Source of the DNA: Maniola hyperantus
Lineage: Eukaryota > Arthropoda > Insecta > Lepidoptera > Nymphalidae
Assembly: GCF_902806685.2 (NCBI RefSeq)
Contig: NC_048539.1
Location: forward strand, 7,390,501-7,454,500
Length of the DNA: 64,000 nt
Reading direction: 5' to 3'
The position numbers and the translations under genes are program-made. The notes under the pieces were generated by a model. It did not search any database. It was not told the origin of the DNA and was given only the letters and a program-made list of their open reading frames with translations. Of the stretch, positions 13,501-25,500 are shown in pieces (within the stretch, counting starts at the first letter, position 1; the number at the start of each line of letters is the position of its first letter).

Positions 13501-16500
13501 GATCAAACGAAGGTATGCGTCAGCGATTACGTCTGTGATGACATCAGGTAGGTACACAATAGTCTTGGATAATGCTAAATGATTTTACAGACTGTTAAAC
13601 TTGAACTGCAATAACAGTAATTACTTGTTTGTCGATATTGCTCCTAGCTGCCATTATGCGAGCGTTATGACCGTGACACCATTATAAATAACTAGATGAT
13701 GCCCGCGACTTCGTCCACGTGGATTTACGTTTTCAAAAACTCTTTGATTTTACGGTATAAAAAGAATCCTTATATCCGTCCCCGGGATGCTAGCTATCCC
13801 TGTAGCAAATTTCGTCAAAATCGGTTGAACGGCTAGTAGATAGACAGACAGACTTTCGCATAATATAAGATTAGTATGGAAGTATGGATAGTATGGATAT
13901 GCAATCATCTGTCAACATATTGCAGATACCACGATTGTCAAAAGTCTAGAGGTTAGGTACTGAAAATCTTTTTGAATGGATGACTATTACTGTGAGTTTG
14001 CAATAAAATGGTCTAAGAGCTAGCGCGTGCCAGACCTTCCTTATTTTATAAAAGCTGAAAGTTTCTCTCCGTATTGTCTCCAACACTGGGAGGAACGTTT
14101 GTTTGGATCATGGTGGCTTAGGGAGATAACAGGTAAAAGGTGTAAAAACCCTTAACGTCGTGGGGGGGGGGGGGGTGTCGATTATAGTGCTCTAGCATTA
14201 GGGTGGTCATCTAAAGATTAAAAGAAAAGCTGACTAACTGACTGACTGATCTATCGATGCACAGCTCAAACCACTAGACGAATCGGGCTGAAATTTTGCA
14301 TGCAGGTAGCTATTATAACGTAGGCATCCGCTAAGAAAGGATTTATAAAAATTCAACCCCTAAGGAGGTAAAATAGAGGTTTGAAATTTGTGTATAGTCC
14401 ACACGGACGAAGTCGCGCGAATAAGCTAGAAAATAAACTTTTTGTTCTCTATAAAAATACTAAATGAAATCTGTATCAAAATACCTACTTAATTTAATTT
14501 TTAAAGGTGCACCAAGACGTGAAGATATAGATGTAACTGCACACTCGCCCAGCGGTCGAGCAGTTCCGTTAGAACCCCGGCATCCCCCACCTTCAGCACC
14601 TGGCACCACAGCTTCCAGCGCCACGTTCCAACCAGACGAAGCTGGAGTGTGGACGATCGCTATCACTTACAAAGGAGAGCATATTCAGGTAATTGCATAA
14701 TATAATGATCCTTACCTTAATATACAGGCAAAAAATTGTGTTAGGAAAAATTACTATACAGAGAGGTGTCATATTAATAGAGCGTGCAATGTCACGCAAA
14801 ATTGCCACACGATAACAACCTGCCGCCAACAGATTAGGGTCCAAGCCAGATGCCGAATTGTTTTTTTTTTAAGTGCCGACTTACACACAACGATTTGCGT
14901 CCAGTGCCGGTCAAGTGCCGTGTTCGGAGCGCCTTAGCGTTCAGTTCAGTTATTCAACATTGATCCGTCTGCAATAACGATGTAATACGTTAAGTTCGAT
15001 GTAGATGCAATATCTCAACGTTGCTTTATGTACGATATTGACGCCGTTCATCCAATTTGATAAATGACTATCATCAATGGTGGTATTGAGTTCGGTCATT
15101 AAGCCTTCGTGCTTTGAAGGATGCTAAAGATTTTTATGAAGTGTTTTTGACTCATATTGGTACAAAGTATAAACCATAACGTGATCCCGTCTTAGGCTTT
15201 GTTCACACTCGAATTTAGAAGCGTTTGAATAAAACAAACTGGTAAAAATAGATTTATTCAGATTTCGTCAACGTTTTTCCGAACAGTGTCAGATTTTAAA
15301 CTCTTTGCATTGAGCTATCGATATTTTACTCTTTGCAGAGTTATGTATGAGCATCGGCCTCAAAGCCTTTACAGGCCTTAGTGTTGATGCGTAATAATTT
15401 TCGACTCTACTAGGTCCTACTTAATACTTACATTTAATTAACTAGGGTCGAAATACCAAAATCCTCTAACATTTTGTCTGCTAACTTTAGATATTTTGCA
15501 TTATTTCTCAATAATCTATACATTTTAAAGGATAAACTAACTGACTGACACATCAACAAAGGAACAGCTTTAGGCGCTGGTTTTAGAAATCTGAGATTTT
15601 GCATAGTAGTATAACGTAGACCCTCACTAAGAGTAGAGCCAAAGCGGGTCTTATTATAAAATTTGTCGTATTTTAGGGTGGCCCATTTACTTGCGAAGTA
15701 TTTGACCCAGCTGGAGTGCGTCTCAGTCAGGGAGCACTGGAAGGTGCTGAGCCCCTTAAACCACACTCTTTCGAGTTGGACACAAGTGGATGCGGCGTTA
15801 AAGGCGACCTGCAGTTGGATATCGTTCACGACAAAAGAAGTGTTATGTGCGCCTTAGAAAAATTGTCGTCGACCAAATATCGGGCGACGTTTATGCCCAA
15901 AGCACCAGGAAAGCATAGGGTGAGTAGCTTCAACCCTTTCCTGTGTAATGAAAATACTTGACTTGAATATTCTTTAGCAAATAGCAATTATAAACTAGGT
16001 GATGCCCACAACTTCGTCTGCGTGGATTTAAGGGTTTTTAAATCCCGTGGGAGTTCTTCGCTTTACCGGGATAAAAATTAGCCTATATCCGTGTCGTGGA
16101 TGCAAGCTATCTCAGTAACAGACCGCGACTCCGTTTACGTGGATTCAGGTTTTTGAAAATCCCGTGGGAACTTTGATTTTCCAGAATAAAATCGTCTATA
16201 CGTCCAAACCAGGATGAATCTAATGTCAAGTTAGTTGTATATAGTTCCAGGGCTTAAATACTTCTCCGAACTAAATTCTTGTCCGCAGCGGCCATGTTTA
16301 GTGACAGTTACAATACAACATAGAGATACTAAAACTTTAATTACTCAACTGTAATTAATTTTATTTTTACCATTTACTGCCACACAGTTATCGCAAAAAG
16401 TTAACGTCGTAGGTACCGTAGTGCTCCATATAACCTTCTCGTTTAATACAATTCCATTTAATTGTACTAATTTGCTCGTAATTTACAGCTGTACATTTAT

Positions 16501-19500
16501 TTTAACGGTTATGACGTTCATGGGTCGCCGCACGTGTTCAGGGTGGGGTCACGCTCCAAAAAACCTCGCGACAGTTCGAGTCCCTCACCTGCGTTTGCAA
16601 GAATATCGAGTCCAGGTAAGGCTTTATTTACTTGATGATTATAGCTTTTGTACTTAGGTACCTTGGAAGCATGGTTCCTAATTACATTGGCGCTGTTGCC
16701 TCGCTGGATGGCTAGGCTTAACTATTGGACTTAAAGGTTTTATTGTTTTACTAGCTTATGCTCGCGACTTCGTCCGCGTGGACTACACAAAATTCAAACC
16801 CCTATTTCACCCCGTTAGGGGTTGAATTTTTAAAAATCCTTTCTTAGCGGATGCCTACGTCATAATAGCTATCTGCATGCCAAATTTCAGCCCGATCCGT
16901 CCAGTAGTTTGAGCTGTTCGTTGATAGATCAGTCAGTCAGTCAGTCAATCACCTTTTTCTTTTATATATTTAGATTAGTTTCTATAAAAGTTCCTGTATT
17001 GAATTAATTAATCATCTTTTCCGATTTTCTTCCAGTCACAAGATTAAGATCGGAAAGTCCCCACAACAACTACAATTTATACGATTCAAACACAAAACAC
17101 ACGAGTTCAATAGATCGACGCGAAGAGCGACGGAACTCAAACGACTATTACAAGTCATCATTTGGGCCCGATATCAAGGAAAAGACTTACGACGTTACGG
17201 ATTCATTTTCCAATTCGAGAATAAACAAGCGTGAGAATTATACGACATACGATGACAGTCCTAGAAATAGAACAGCAAGTCCAATCACATCAAAGCATCT
17301 AGGGAACGGGTCGAGACTCGATTTCGGTCGATCAAGTAGTCCATACAGAGCTGGCAGTCCATATAGAGCGACGAGTCCTATCGGGCGCACAAGCCCATTA
17401 ACGAGAAAAGACAGCCCTTTGAATAGGACCGCTAGTCCAATTAATCGGTACGTGAATATGTCTGATTTTGAAAACCGGCCTTCGTTAGCTGTTGTGTTTC
17501 TTCCGGATGTTTTTAATTGTCAGTAGCTTTATACCTGTAACACGTTCTATTGCTAGCCGTCTATCTACTAAACTGATAGGTGCAATATAATGTATCAATA
17601 GATGTTGTGACGATGTACTCTTGGAAAACATTTTCTTCTTTGCTGTAGTTATCTTAAACTTTAGCGTTAAAAGTTTATATCATGAGTGATAAAATATATC
17701 TGTATGACGAGTTAACTCACCTGTTTGTCGGAGAGAGCCCGACTAGTATCAAACCCATCCGTGAGCTTTATTCAATAGACCTCGACTCGCGTCGCGAAGC
17801 CCTGGAAGCTCGACGGACGGCCCGGACGGGCTCGATACTAGTCGGGCATACTCCGACAAACAAAACATATATCTTAAACTTACTTTATGTTTGGAACAGA
17901 GTGAGCAGTCCCACCGATAGATATAGCCCTGTAACTTCTACGACGAAGCGAGTAGTAGAAAAGCGCTCGAACTACAAAATGTACAGTTCATATAGCGGTT
18001 CTCAAGACAACCTTGACCAAAGTAGTCCATTATCTTCATTAGAAACAGATCGTATCAAACGATATGGAAGTCCAAGTAAGTTATCTTTTAGCCCACTTGT
18101 GCATAGTATGAGTATGTAGCATAATACGTCTTATAGTATTTATGTAACACGGACCATTTAGTCAACGCACGCGGATAAATCAACTCGGTAGAACTTGTTT
18201 CCTGGCTTGCTTTACAAATACCATCATTTTAAGCTGAAATCTTATTATTACCTACTGAAAGAAAATGTAAGTAGTTACTTCTGAATAAAGTAGCTTTCTA
18301 ACGGTGAAACGTACTTATTAAAATCGGTACAGTATTTACAAATTTTATCGATTACAAACAAACAAATCTTCTCTTTTTATAATATTAACAGGATAACTTT
18401 GTTTTCATTTGACAGGCATGGTAGATACAGGTGATCCGGGTGGAAAACCTGGTGGATATAGACCAAAAAATGATTCTTGGGACTCAGTCGAAAAGACTAG
18501 ACAGATGTTTAGTAATAATAGGTGAGCGTTCTTGTTTAAAACTGATATTTTAGGGGCTTTTAAGGCACCTATATGCCAGCCCCATTGTTGTTATGTTATA
18601 CAGTAAATTATTTTCAAATTATGATTAAATCTAAAACTTTAATAATTTGAGAGAATCACTCACTTTACACACTTTCCGAGTCAGAGTCCCGTCCCATTTC
18701 TTCACAAATGTTTATAAAACCTTGCTTTTTTAAAGAATATTAGCCATAAAAAGCTAAATCAGGACTAATATTCCCCTTTCCCCTCCAACTAAGCATAAAG
18801 CTTGTGCTAGGAGTAGATACGACAATAGTGCAACGGATGGGGTTTGAACCGCCGACTTTTCGGAATTCAATCCACTCCCAAACCGTTGAGCTATTGAGGC
18901 TCTAAATGCTTGATGGCATGTGTGTCTGTCTAGCTATGACTTATTTCTATTAAGTTATTTTACTAAGTATATAATCAGTCAGTGTTTACAAACCAACGTA
19001 TACAGGTTCAGATTTTCCCTCACAATTTTCATTTCACTATGGAAATCTTTGACAGCAGATACATTTTGTAGAAAATATCAAATATGTAGGTATAGTTTTG
19101 AATACACTATATATTTTTGCAGTTTGGAATCATCTGGTGACCGTTACGTGGGACAGAACACGCTGGAGCGTGAAACTCAACGAAACACACAAATGAACAA
19201 GTTGAACAAGTTCAGCGACTACTCGCACGACTCTTTCAACAAGCACCTCGACCGATTGGTCGATGAACACGATTCGGATACTTACACAAGCCGTGTAAGT
19301 AAAATTACCTTTACTGAGGCCGCGATTACACCTGTAAGTTTTACACACGTAAGTAGCGCACGTACTTAATTAGTTGACAACAAAGGAGGATGGGAGAAGT
19401 TGGCCGGCATATCCAATAACTCGGATGACGGAAGTGCAGTGCGTAATCGCTCTTACAGTAACGGCGATTTCGATCGGATGAGTGCGTAACCGCCGTTACT

Positions 19501-22500
19501 GTAGGTTATAAGCAGTAAATTAAAATACATTAAAAGTTGAACTCTATTGATCATCAGGCCAATATAAAAATGCCCATCCTTCTTTACTAAGGTAAATTAC
19601 ACTTACATTAGTAGGTAAAGTCGTAAGTTAACCATGTAAGCTACTTACGTGAGTGAAACTTACAGGTATAATTGCGGCTTTAGCCCATGTACATAAGTAT
19701 ATATGTATTATGTACTTGTACTATTACCTAGGTCAATGGAAAAATTTTAACGGACTTGTACTAAACTAGTCGAGAGACTAATCGCTCCGTAGTATAACAA
19801 ATAGGTAGATCGACAAACTCTATACGCTACCTACGATCCGTGTGAGTACTGAGTAAACTTGGCTTTTTAATGAAGTTGTCCTATGTAAAGGGAAATGCGG
19901 TCAGACATAAATTAGTTTACTCGCCAACGTCATGTACACAACCTTATCCCTGTTCCGTGTAAATTAGCGTGCTACTGACATAAAATCGATCTTAAGTTTC
20001 TGATTTCAGCTGCAATCAACAAACAATAAAAATCATGATGGTTTAGGCATGTCTGCATTAATTTGCATTTTCCATTAATTTCCAATTTTCGTTAAATTCC
20101 ATTTTTGGACATTTTCCATTGAAATTAAATTTAAGGCCTCGACAGCAGCGACGCGTAACGGCAACTTATAAAGGCGATTACAGTTAACACTGTGTTGGAA
20201 CTTCACTCTGCAGTGCAGTGTAACGTGTTTCAGTACCTACGTTATATTAGTACAAGTACCTACACGTTTCAGTCGCTAAACATGAGTGTGAAGTTCTGCC
20301 GCGCTGCTGCCGTTACGTGTCGCCGCTGACGCATTTTTAGGGTTCCATACCTCAAAAGGAAAAACGGAACCCTTATAGGATCACTTTGTTGTCTGTCTGT
20401 CTGTCTGCTAGCTTTTCACGGCCCAACCGTTCAACCGATTTTGATGAAATTTGGTACAGAGTTAGCTTATATCCCGGGGAAGGACATAGGCTACTTTTTA
20501 TCCCGGAAAGTTGAACACTTTCGCATTTATAACATTAAGTATGGATAGTATGGATTAGAATGTTAATATTCTTCAATTGTCCACAGCAAGAAATCACAAA
20601 ACGCGAAGTGCGAGAGAGTTCATATGTGGTGCGTGACTCCTCTTTCAGCAGTATGGAGGAAAAGCATCAACAACAACAGCAGTCTTTTTTATCCAATAGG
20701 CCCCCCCGCGACCCTACCGGGGGGGCCCTAACTGAGACGGACGCTGCACACGCCCGTTTCAGGTAAATACTTTTTAGTTTTAGTTAAATGTATATACTTT
20801 GTATGTTTGTAGGAAGAATTTCAGCTTTCGAAAGAAAATATATACCTACTTACTTCGATCTTACCGTAATGTTATTTTTGTTGTCTATATAAATAAAATA
20901 GTACTGATGCAAGATTGAAACTGCGGTCCGGAATAAAATAATTAGTAGTCTATAAAGAAAATATAAAGACCTCTCCAACGAAACACGATCTCGATGTTAT
21001 AAATTCTCTACAATCCCGACCTGCTGTTGGGGCTTAGGATCTTCCATTGGTCTGCTCTTAAATCGATGTTATTTACTTATCTTTGTATTCAATTTATCAA
21101 AGAAACTAATAGAGTTTTAATATATCGTCTGGTTTGCCGTATAATACGAAACAAACATTATATTTTTACTAGATGATGTCCGCGACTTCGTCCGCGTGTA
21201 TTTAGGATTTTAGGGTTAAAAATCTCGTGGGAACTTTTATATTTTTCGGGATATAAAGGGATATGTTAGTCTTTGGGATGCAAGCTATCTCTAGATCAAA
21301 TTTTATCAAAATCTAAATCGGTTAAGCGGACGGACGCAACTTTAAAAACCCCTTGGTAGCTCTTTGATTATCCGAGATAAAAAGTAGCCTATGTCCGTGT
21401 CCAGAATGTTTTATGCATTTGAAGCAGATTTTTAAAGATTTTTTATGATAATTTACGATTAGCTTATCCCTGCGACTTTGTTCGCATGGACTACACTTTC
21501 AAACCAATACTTATTTAATTTTCAAAAATCCTTTCTTAGCGGATGTCTACGTCATAACAGCTATCTGCATGCCAAATTTCAGCCCGATCTGTCCTGTACT
21601 TTTATATATCAGTTAAATAGTTAGTTGGTCAGCTTTTCCTTTTATATGTTCAAATTAGGTAAGTATAATATCAACTCTTGATCAACCCGATAAAAACTTT
21701 CAAAGACAAGTCCGTTCGTTAAAAGTTTAGCTCTTAAATAAACTTTAAATATCCCGTTGCCTATTTCAACTCGGCCAATAAACATCTTATCAACGCGAGA
21801 AATATTTCTCACTTTCCCAGAATAAAGGCTCATTTTAGATAAAGCGTTAAACTTGAGGGTGCTTGTTTAAGCTTCGTTCAGATGATGAAAATTATTTGCG
21901 TTTACTGCGATTCCAAAATAATTGATTTCCGATTTCAATGAACTCAACGTTGAACCAAAGACCTCTAATTGCATTGAACAGGTCGTCACCGGTACCGAAT
22001 TTAACTGAATTGATTCAGTTTAGCAACTAAGTAACTTTTGCTGGCAACGCTCTGCGTGGTTTTATCTTGTAGGAACACTTTGTTTTCCTGAAATAATAAG
22101 TTAGCTAGATCGCTTCCAGTGCATACTCAACTTGCCTGCTAATTTGCCTACCGTCATAAGCGTTTCAGCCATTTTGAAAATAATCTCGGAGCGTTGGCGA
22201 AATAAATAGACAGACAGAAAAAAATTGTTAAATGTTGTTGGAGTTTTCATAACGTGAAAATAACCACATGAACTTAATAAAAGGCAGTTAGATATTCCTA
22301 AATTATGTCAGTAGACACTCACACACAGGTTTTATTTACGTATATAATGTAGCTTGAGAATATCGGTATAGAATCTGCGGTGCGGGTTAGCACGGGTGAC
22401 GTGTGGGTGTGCGGGGCGTCCCCCCGCCTCATACCCCGATTGCCATCTCAACCTGTCGGGCACTATACGTATGAAGCCTTTTCTTAACCTCAATTTGCGT

Positions 22501-25500
22501 TTTATCAGAACGCAGCCTTATTTTTCCCTACCTTTATAATTTCTGTTGATGAATGTTTTATTTGTTGCAGACCAATTCAAAGGGATAACAATAGAGGTGC
22601 AAAAGGAATAATCATTAAACCTACTTACAAAGGAGTGGTGGGACAGCCTGTCGAGTTTATAGGTGGGTCGATTTAAGTAATATTTATCTAAGGCTAAAGG
22701 CAGACGAACGCTTTGTAGCTGTAACACAATTAGACGAACAAGTAGCATAAAATTTTATCAGCTCAATGCACACAGCAGCTAGCTGTCGTCTATGTTAACT
22801 GTGCATATTCTCTCATATCCTATGTTACCGTATCTCTCCAAAAATCGAATTGGGTCGGCAAAAGTTGGTCATAATTATTATTATGAGACTTTCTTGCCTC
22901 TATTTATTTACAGGACGTTTGTGTTAAAATTGTACATATCAATGTTTTGTTTTGGCTGATTTTTGCCGTCTCTATCAATTTTACTGGCCGACTGTCTAAG
23001 GTTCCAACTCCAAATATTACGATATTGCTGATCGTTATTCGCTCCGCAAGGATGACAAGAGCAGCAAATATTTTTTATGGACTGTAAATGGTAGTAGGTA
23101 AGTAATATCCTCAGCAACAACAATGAATATAATAAAAAAATGTGTGCTGATGACCTCATTTACATTTCAGTGTTTTAAATCCATAAAATATCTGTCGGTT
23201 GAACTCACGTGTAAGTTTAACTTTTTGAAGCTAGTCGGGCACACTCCGACTTACACCGTACACGTGAGTGCAGCCAACAGACATTTACTTAACTTATATT
23301 CATTTACATTTCTTTGACGCATTCAGTGTGGTGTGGGTCTGGGTCGTGGAATTTCCACTCGTGCTGCAGACGTCATTCAAATTTTCAGTGTCGAGCATGT
23401 TTCGAATACATTGCGCCGACTATTATATTATTATCTATCTACGTAGCGTTTGCGTGTTTTCAGCTTTCTAAGGGTTTATGCTGGGCGTTGAGGAGTCAGT
23501 CAGAGTCCAGAAAGGATATTTAATTAACCGACTTCAAAAAAGGAGGAGGTTCTCAATTCGTCGGAATCTTTTTTTATACTAGCTGATGACCCGTATCTTC
23601 GTTCGCGTGGATTTAGTTTTTAAAACTCCCGTAGTCCTAGATAAAAATTAAGCTATGGTACCTACTCTCCAGATCTTTAACTATAGGTATACCTACCCAT
23701 GCATAAAAGCCGCTGGGTTTAGAAACTTGAGATATTAATTTAGGTAGGTATCACGAAGACCCCCCCTACGAAAGTGATTTTAAAACAACTGATTGAAGTC
23801 GCAGCAGGTTCGTTAGTTTTAAACACTCAGTTAATTACGGACTGGTATAATATATACTTTTAGCCATAAATTTTAGTTTGAAATTCGAAACGAAAGTTTT
23901 CTGTGTGCAGTGGACGCTAGCTCAGCCGGGCCCGGTCAGTTGGAGCTGGAAGTTTCTGGCGGGAATGGAACACTAGTGGCCAGTTCGGTGCGACCACTCG
24001 GCGGCAACAAATACATAGCCGCATTCACGCCACGCGTAGTTCGACCGCACTCAGTACGAGTTACGTTCAACGATGAACATGTTGCCGGTGAGTGCTTCAG
24101 TTTATTTAAACTAGGTTTCTGGCGGGAATGAAACAGTAGTTTCCAGTTCGGTGCGGTCACTCGGCGGCACCAAATACATGACCGCATTCACGCCACGCGT
24201 GGTCTGACCGCACTCAGTACGAGTCACGTTCAAAGATGAACATGCTGCCGGTGAGTGCCTCAGTTTATTTAAGCTAGATTCCTGGCGGGTATGAAACACT
24301 AGTTTCCAGTTCGGTATGACCACTCGGCGGCAACCAATACATAGCCGCATTCACGCCACGCGTGGTCTGACCGCACTCAGTACGAGTCACGTTCAACAAT
24401 GAGCATGCTGCCGGTGAGTGCTTCAGTTTATTTAAACTACGAGATGATTCCCGCAACTTCGTCTGCGTGGATTTAGGTTTTTTTTAAATCGCGTGGGAAC
24501 TCTTTGATTTTCTGGGATAAAAATTACCTTTGCCCTTCCAAGCTCTGTATCAAATGGATAAGTATTTATCTATTTATAACATATTGTGTGAAATTTCAGT
24601 ACCTACCGCATTATTAAAATATTACTTTCCCACATTTTACTGTACTGGAAGAAATCTCAAATAAGTGAGTATTTTTATTAGATTGGTCTAAGTATTAAAA
24701 ATATCTGAATCGTGTACCATAATATTGTCAAAATGTAGTTAGCGCTAATAAGTAAAAGTAAAATGAAAGCAAGGTTTTTACTTTTTAACCAAAATTGTCC
24801 TCTCAGCTTGTGGCGAGTCTTGGTTCAGTGAATACAAATTCAATTAAACGTTCAAGAAACGGTTGTTTCACATTTTATTTTACTTTCCCATCTAAAATAC
24901 AATTTTGTGAAAATTCCATCAAGCGGTATTATTATTTTCATTATAAAAGACAAAAAGAAAATTTGTAAAATGGAACAATGGTAATATATATCGCTACTTT
25001 TACTGGTGAATTAATTTTTAACTAAGTAGATGACATTCGCGATTTTGCGTGGATTTAAGTTTTCGAGGATTTTTTTATTTTCGAGGATAAAAAGAAGTCC
25101 AAGTCCGTATCTCTGTAGGTACATACTAAAATTCTACAAAATCGGTCAAGCTGATGGGCTGTGAAAAGATAAAAAAACTGTTCAAGTGCGAGTCGGACTT
25201 AATGAAGGGTTCCGTGTCATCGTACAAGAATTGTTTTTTTTGTTACGTAACCACAATATTACAGTTTTCGGATTGTTCCATTTACCTACTTCTGCTATAA
25301 GACCTTCTTGCCAAATTTCATAATTCTAGATCCATGGGGTGTACCCTATAGGTTTTGATTCCCTTGAATTTATGATATTGAGTATTGATTCAAAATGTCT
25401 TAAAATAAATATTAATTTAATATCAAACCCACCACTCGCACATGCGCACCATACCTATACTTTATTTTTAAGAGATCGCACACGACCGCAGAAGGCTCTA

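Larger units (their letters stand above)
13023..14506. other. Intron 8, probably hiding one or more small exons
   Basis: Exon 8 leaves in phase 2, while the best acceptor of exon 9 (14506) needs phase 1. The end of repeat 1 and strands A-B of repeat 2 are also absent. Two 26-nt micro-exon candidates would fix the phase: 13591-13616 (GATTTTACAG / GTAATT) and 13926-13951 (TATTGCAG / GTTAGG). Neither encodes anything filamin-like, so I do not call them. The alternative acceptor at 14516 would join in frame directly but skip the A-B strands. The intron also carries Helitron-like copies, a G14 run (14162-14175) and part of a hairpin-ended repeat. Confidence 0.55.
19295..20586. other. Intron 15 with two inverted-repeat elements
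   Basis: A 1.3-kb intron. One inverted-repeat element (19314-19682) begins just behind the donor, a second stem-loop lies at 20132-20329, and a Helitron-like piece at 20339-20556 abuts exon 16. No coding signal is seen. Confidence 0.75.
20763..22570. other. Intron 16
   Basis: A 1.8-kb intron with two Helitron-like copies (21168-21415 and 21458-21655) and half of a GC-rich palindromic MITE (22376-22470). No coding exon is seen. Confidence 0.7.

Noticed and set aside
16388..16615. Alternative exon 11 from acceptor CACACAG at 16387
   Set aside because: Open in frame, but its protein lacks the filamin closing strand, which the frame from 16489 gives exactly.
17682..18119. 145-codon ORF starting at an ATG
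   Set aside because: The first half is an inverted-repeat element; only the part from 17900 is exon, entered by splicing in phase.
18830..18905. tRNA gene
   Set aside because: Only A- and B-box like parts with no full cloverleaf; sits at the head of a SINE.
24116..24441. Two further coding exons (alternative exon 18 forms)
   Set aside because: No acceptor in front of either and both carry an in-frame TGA at the same codon.
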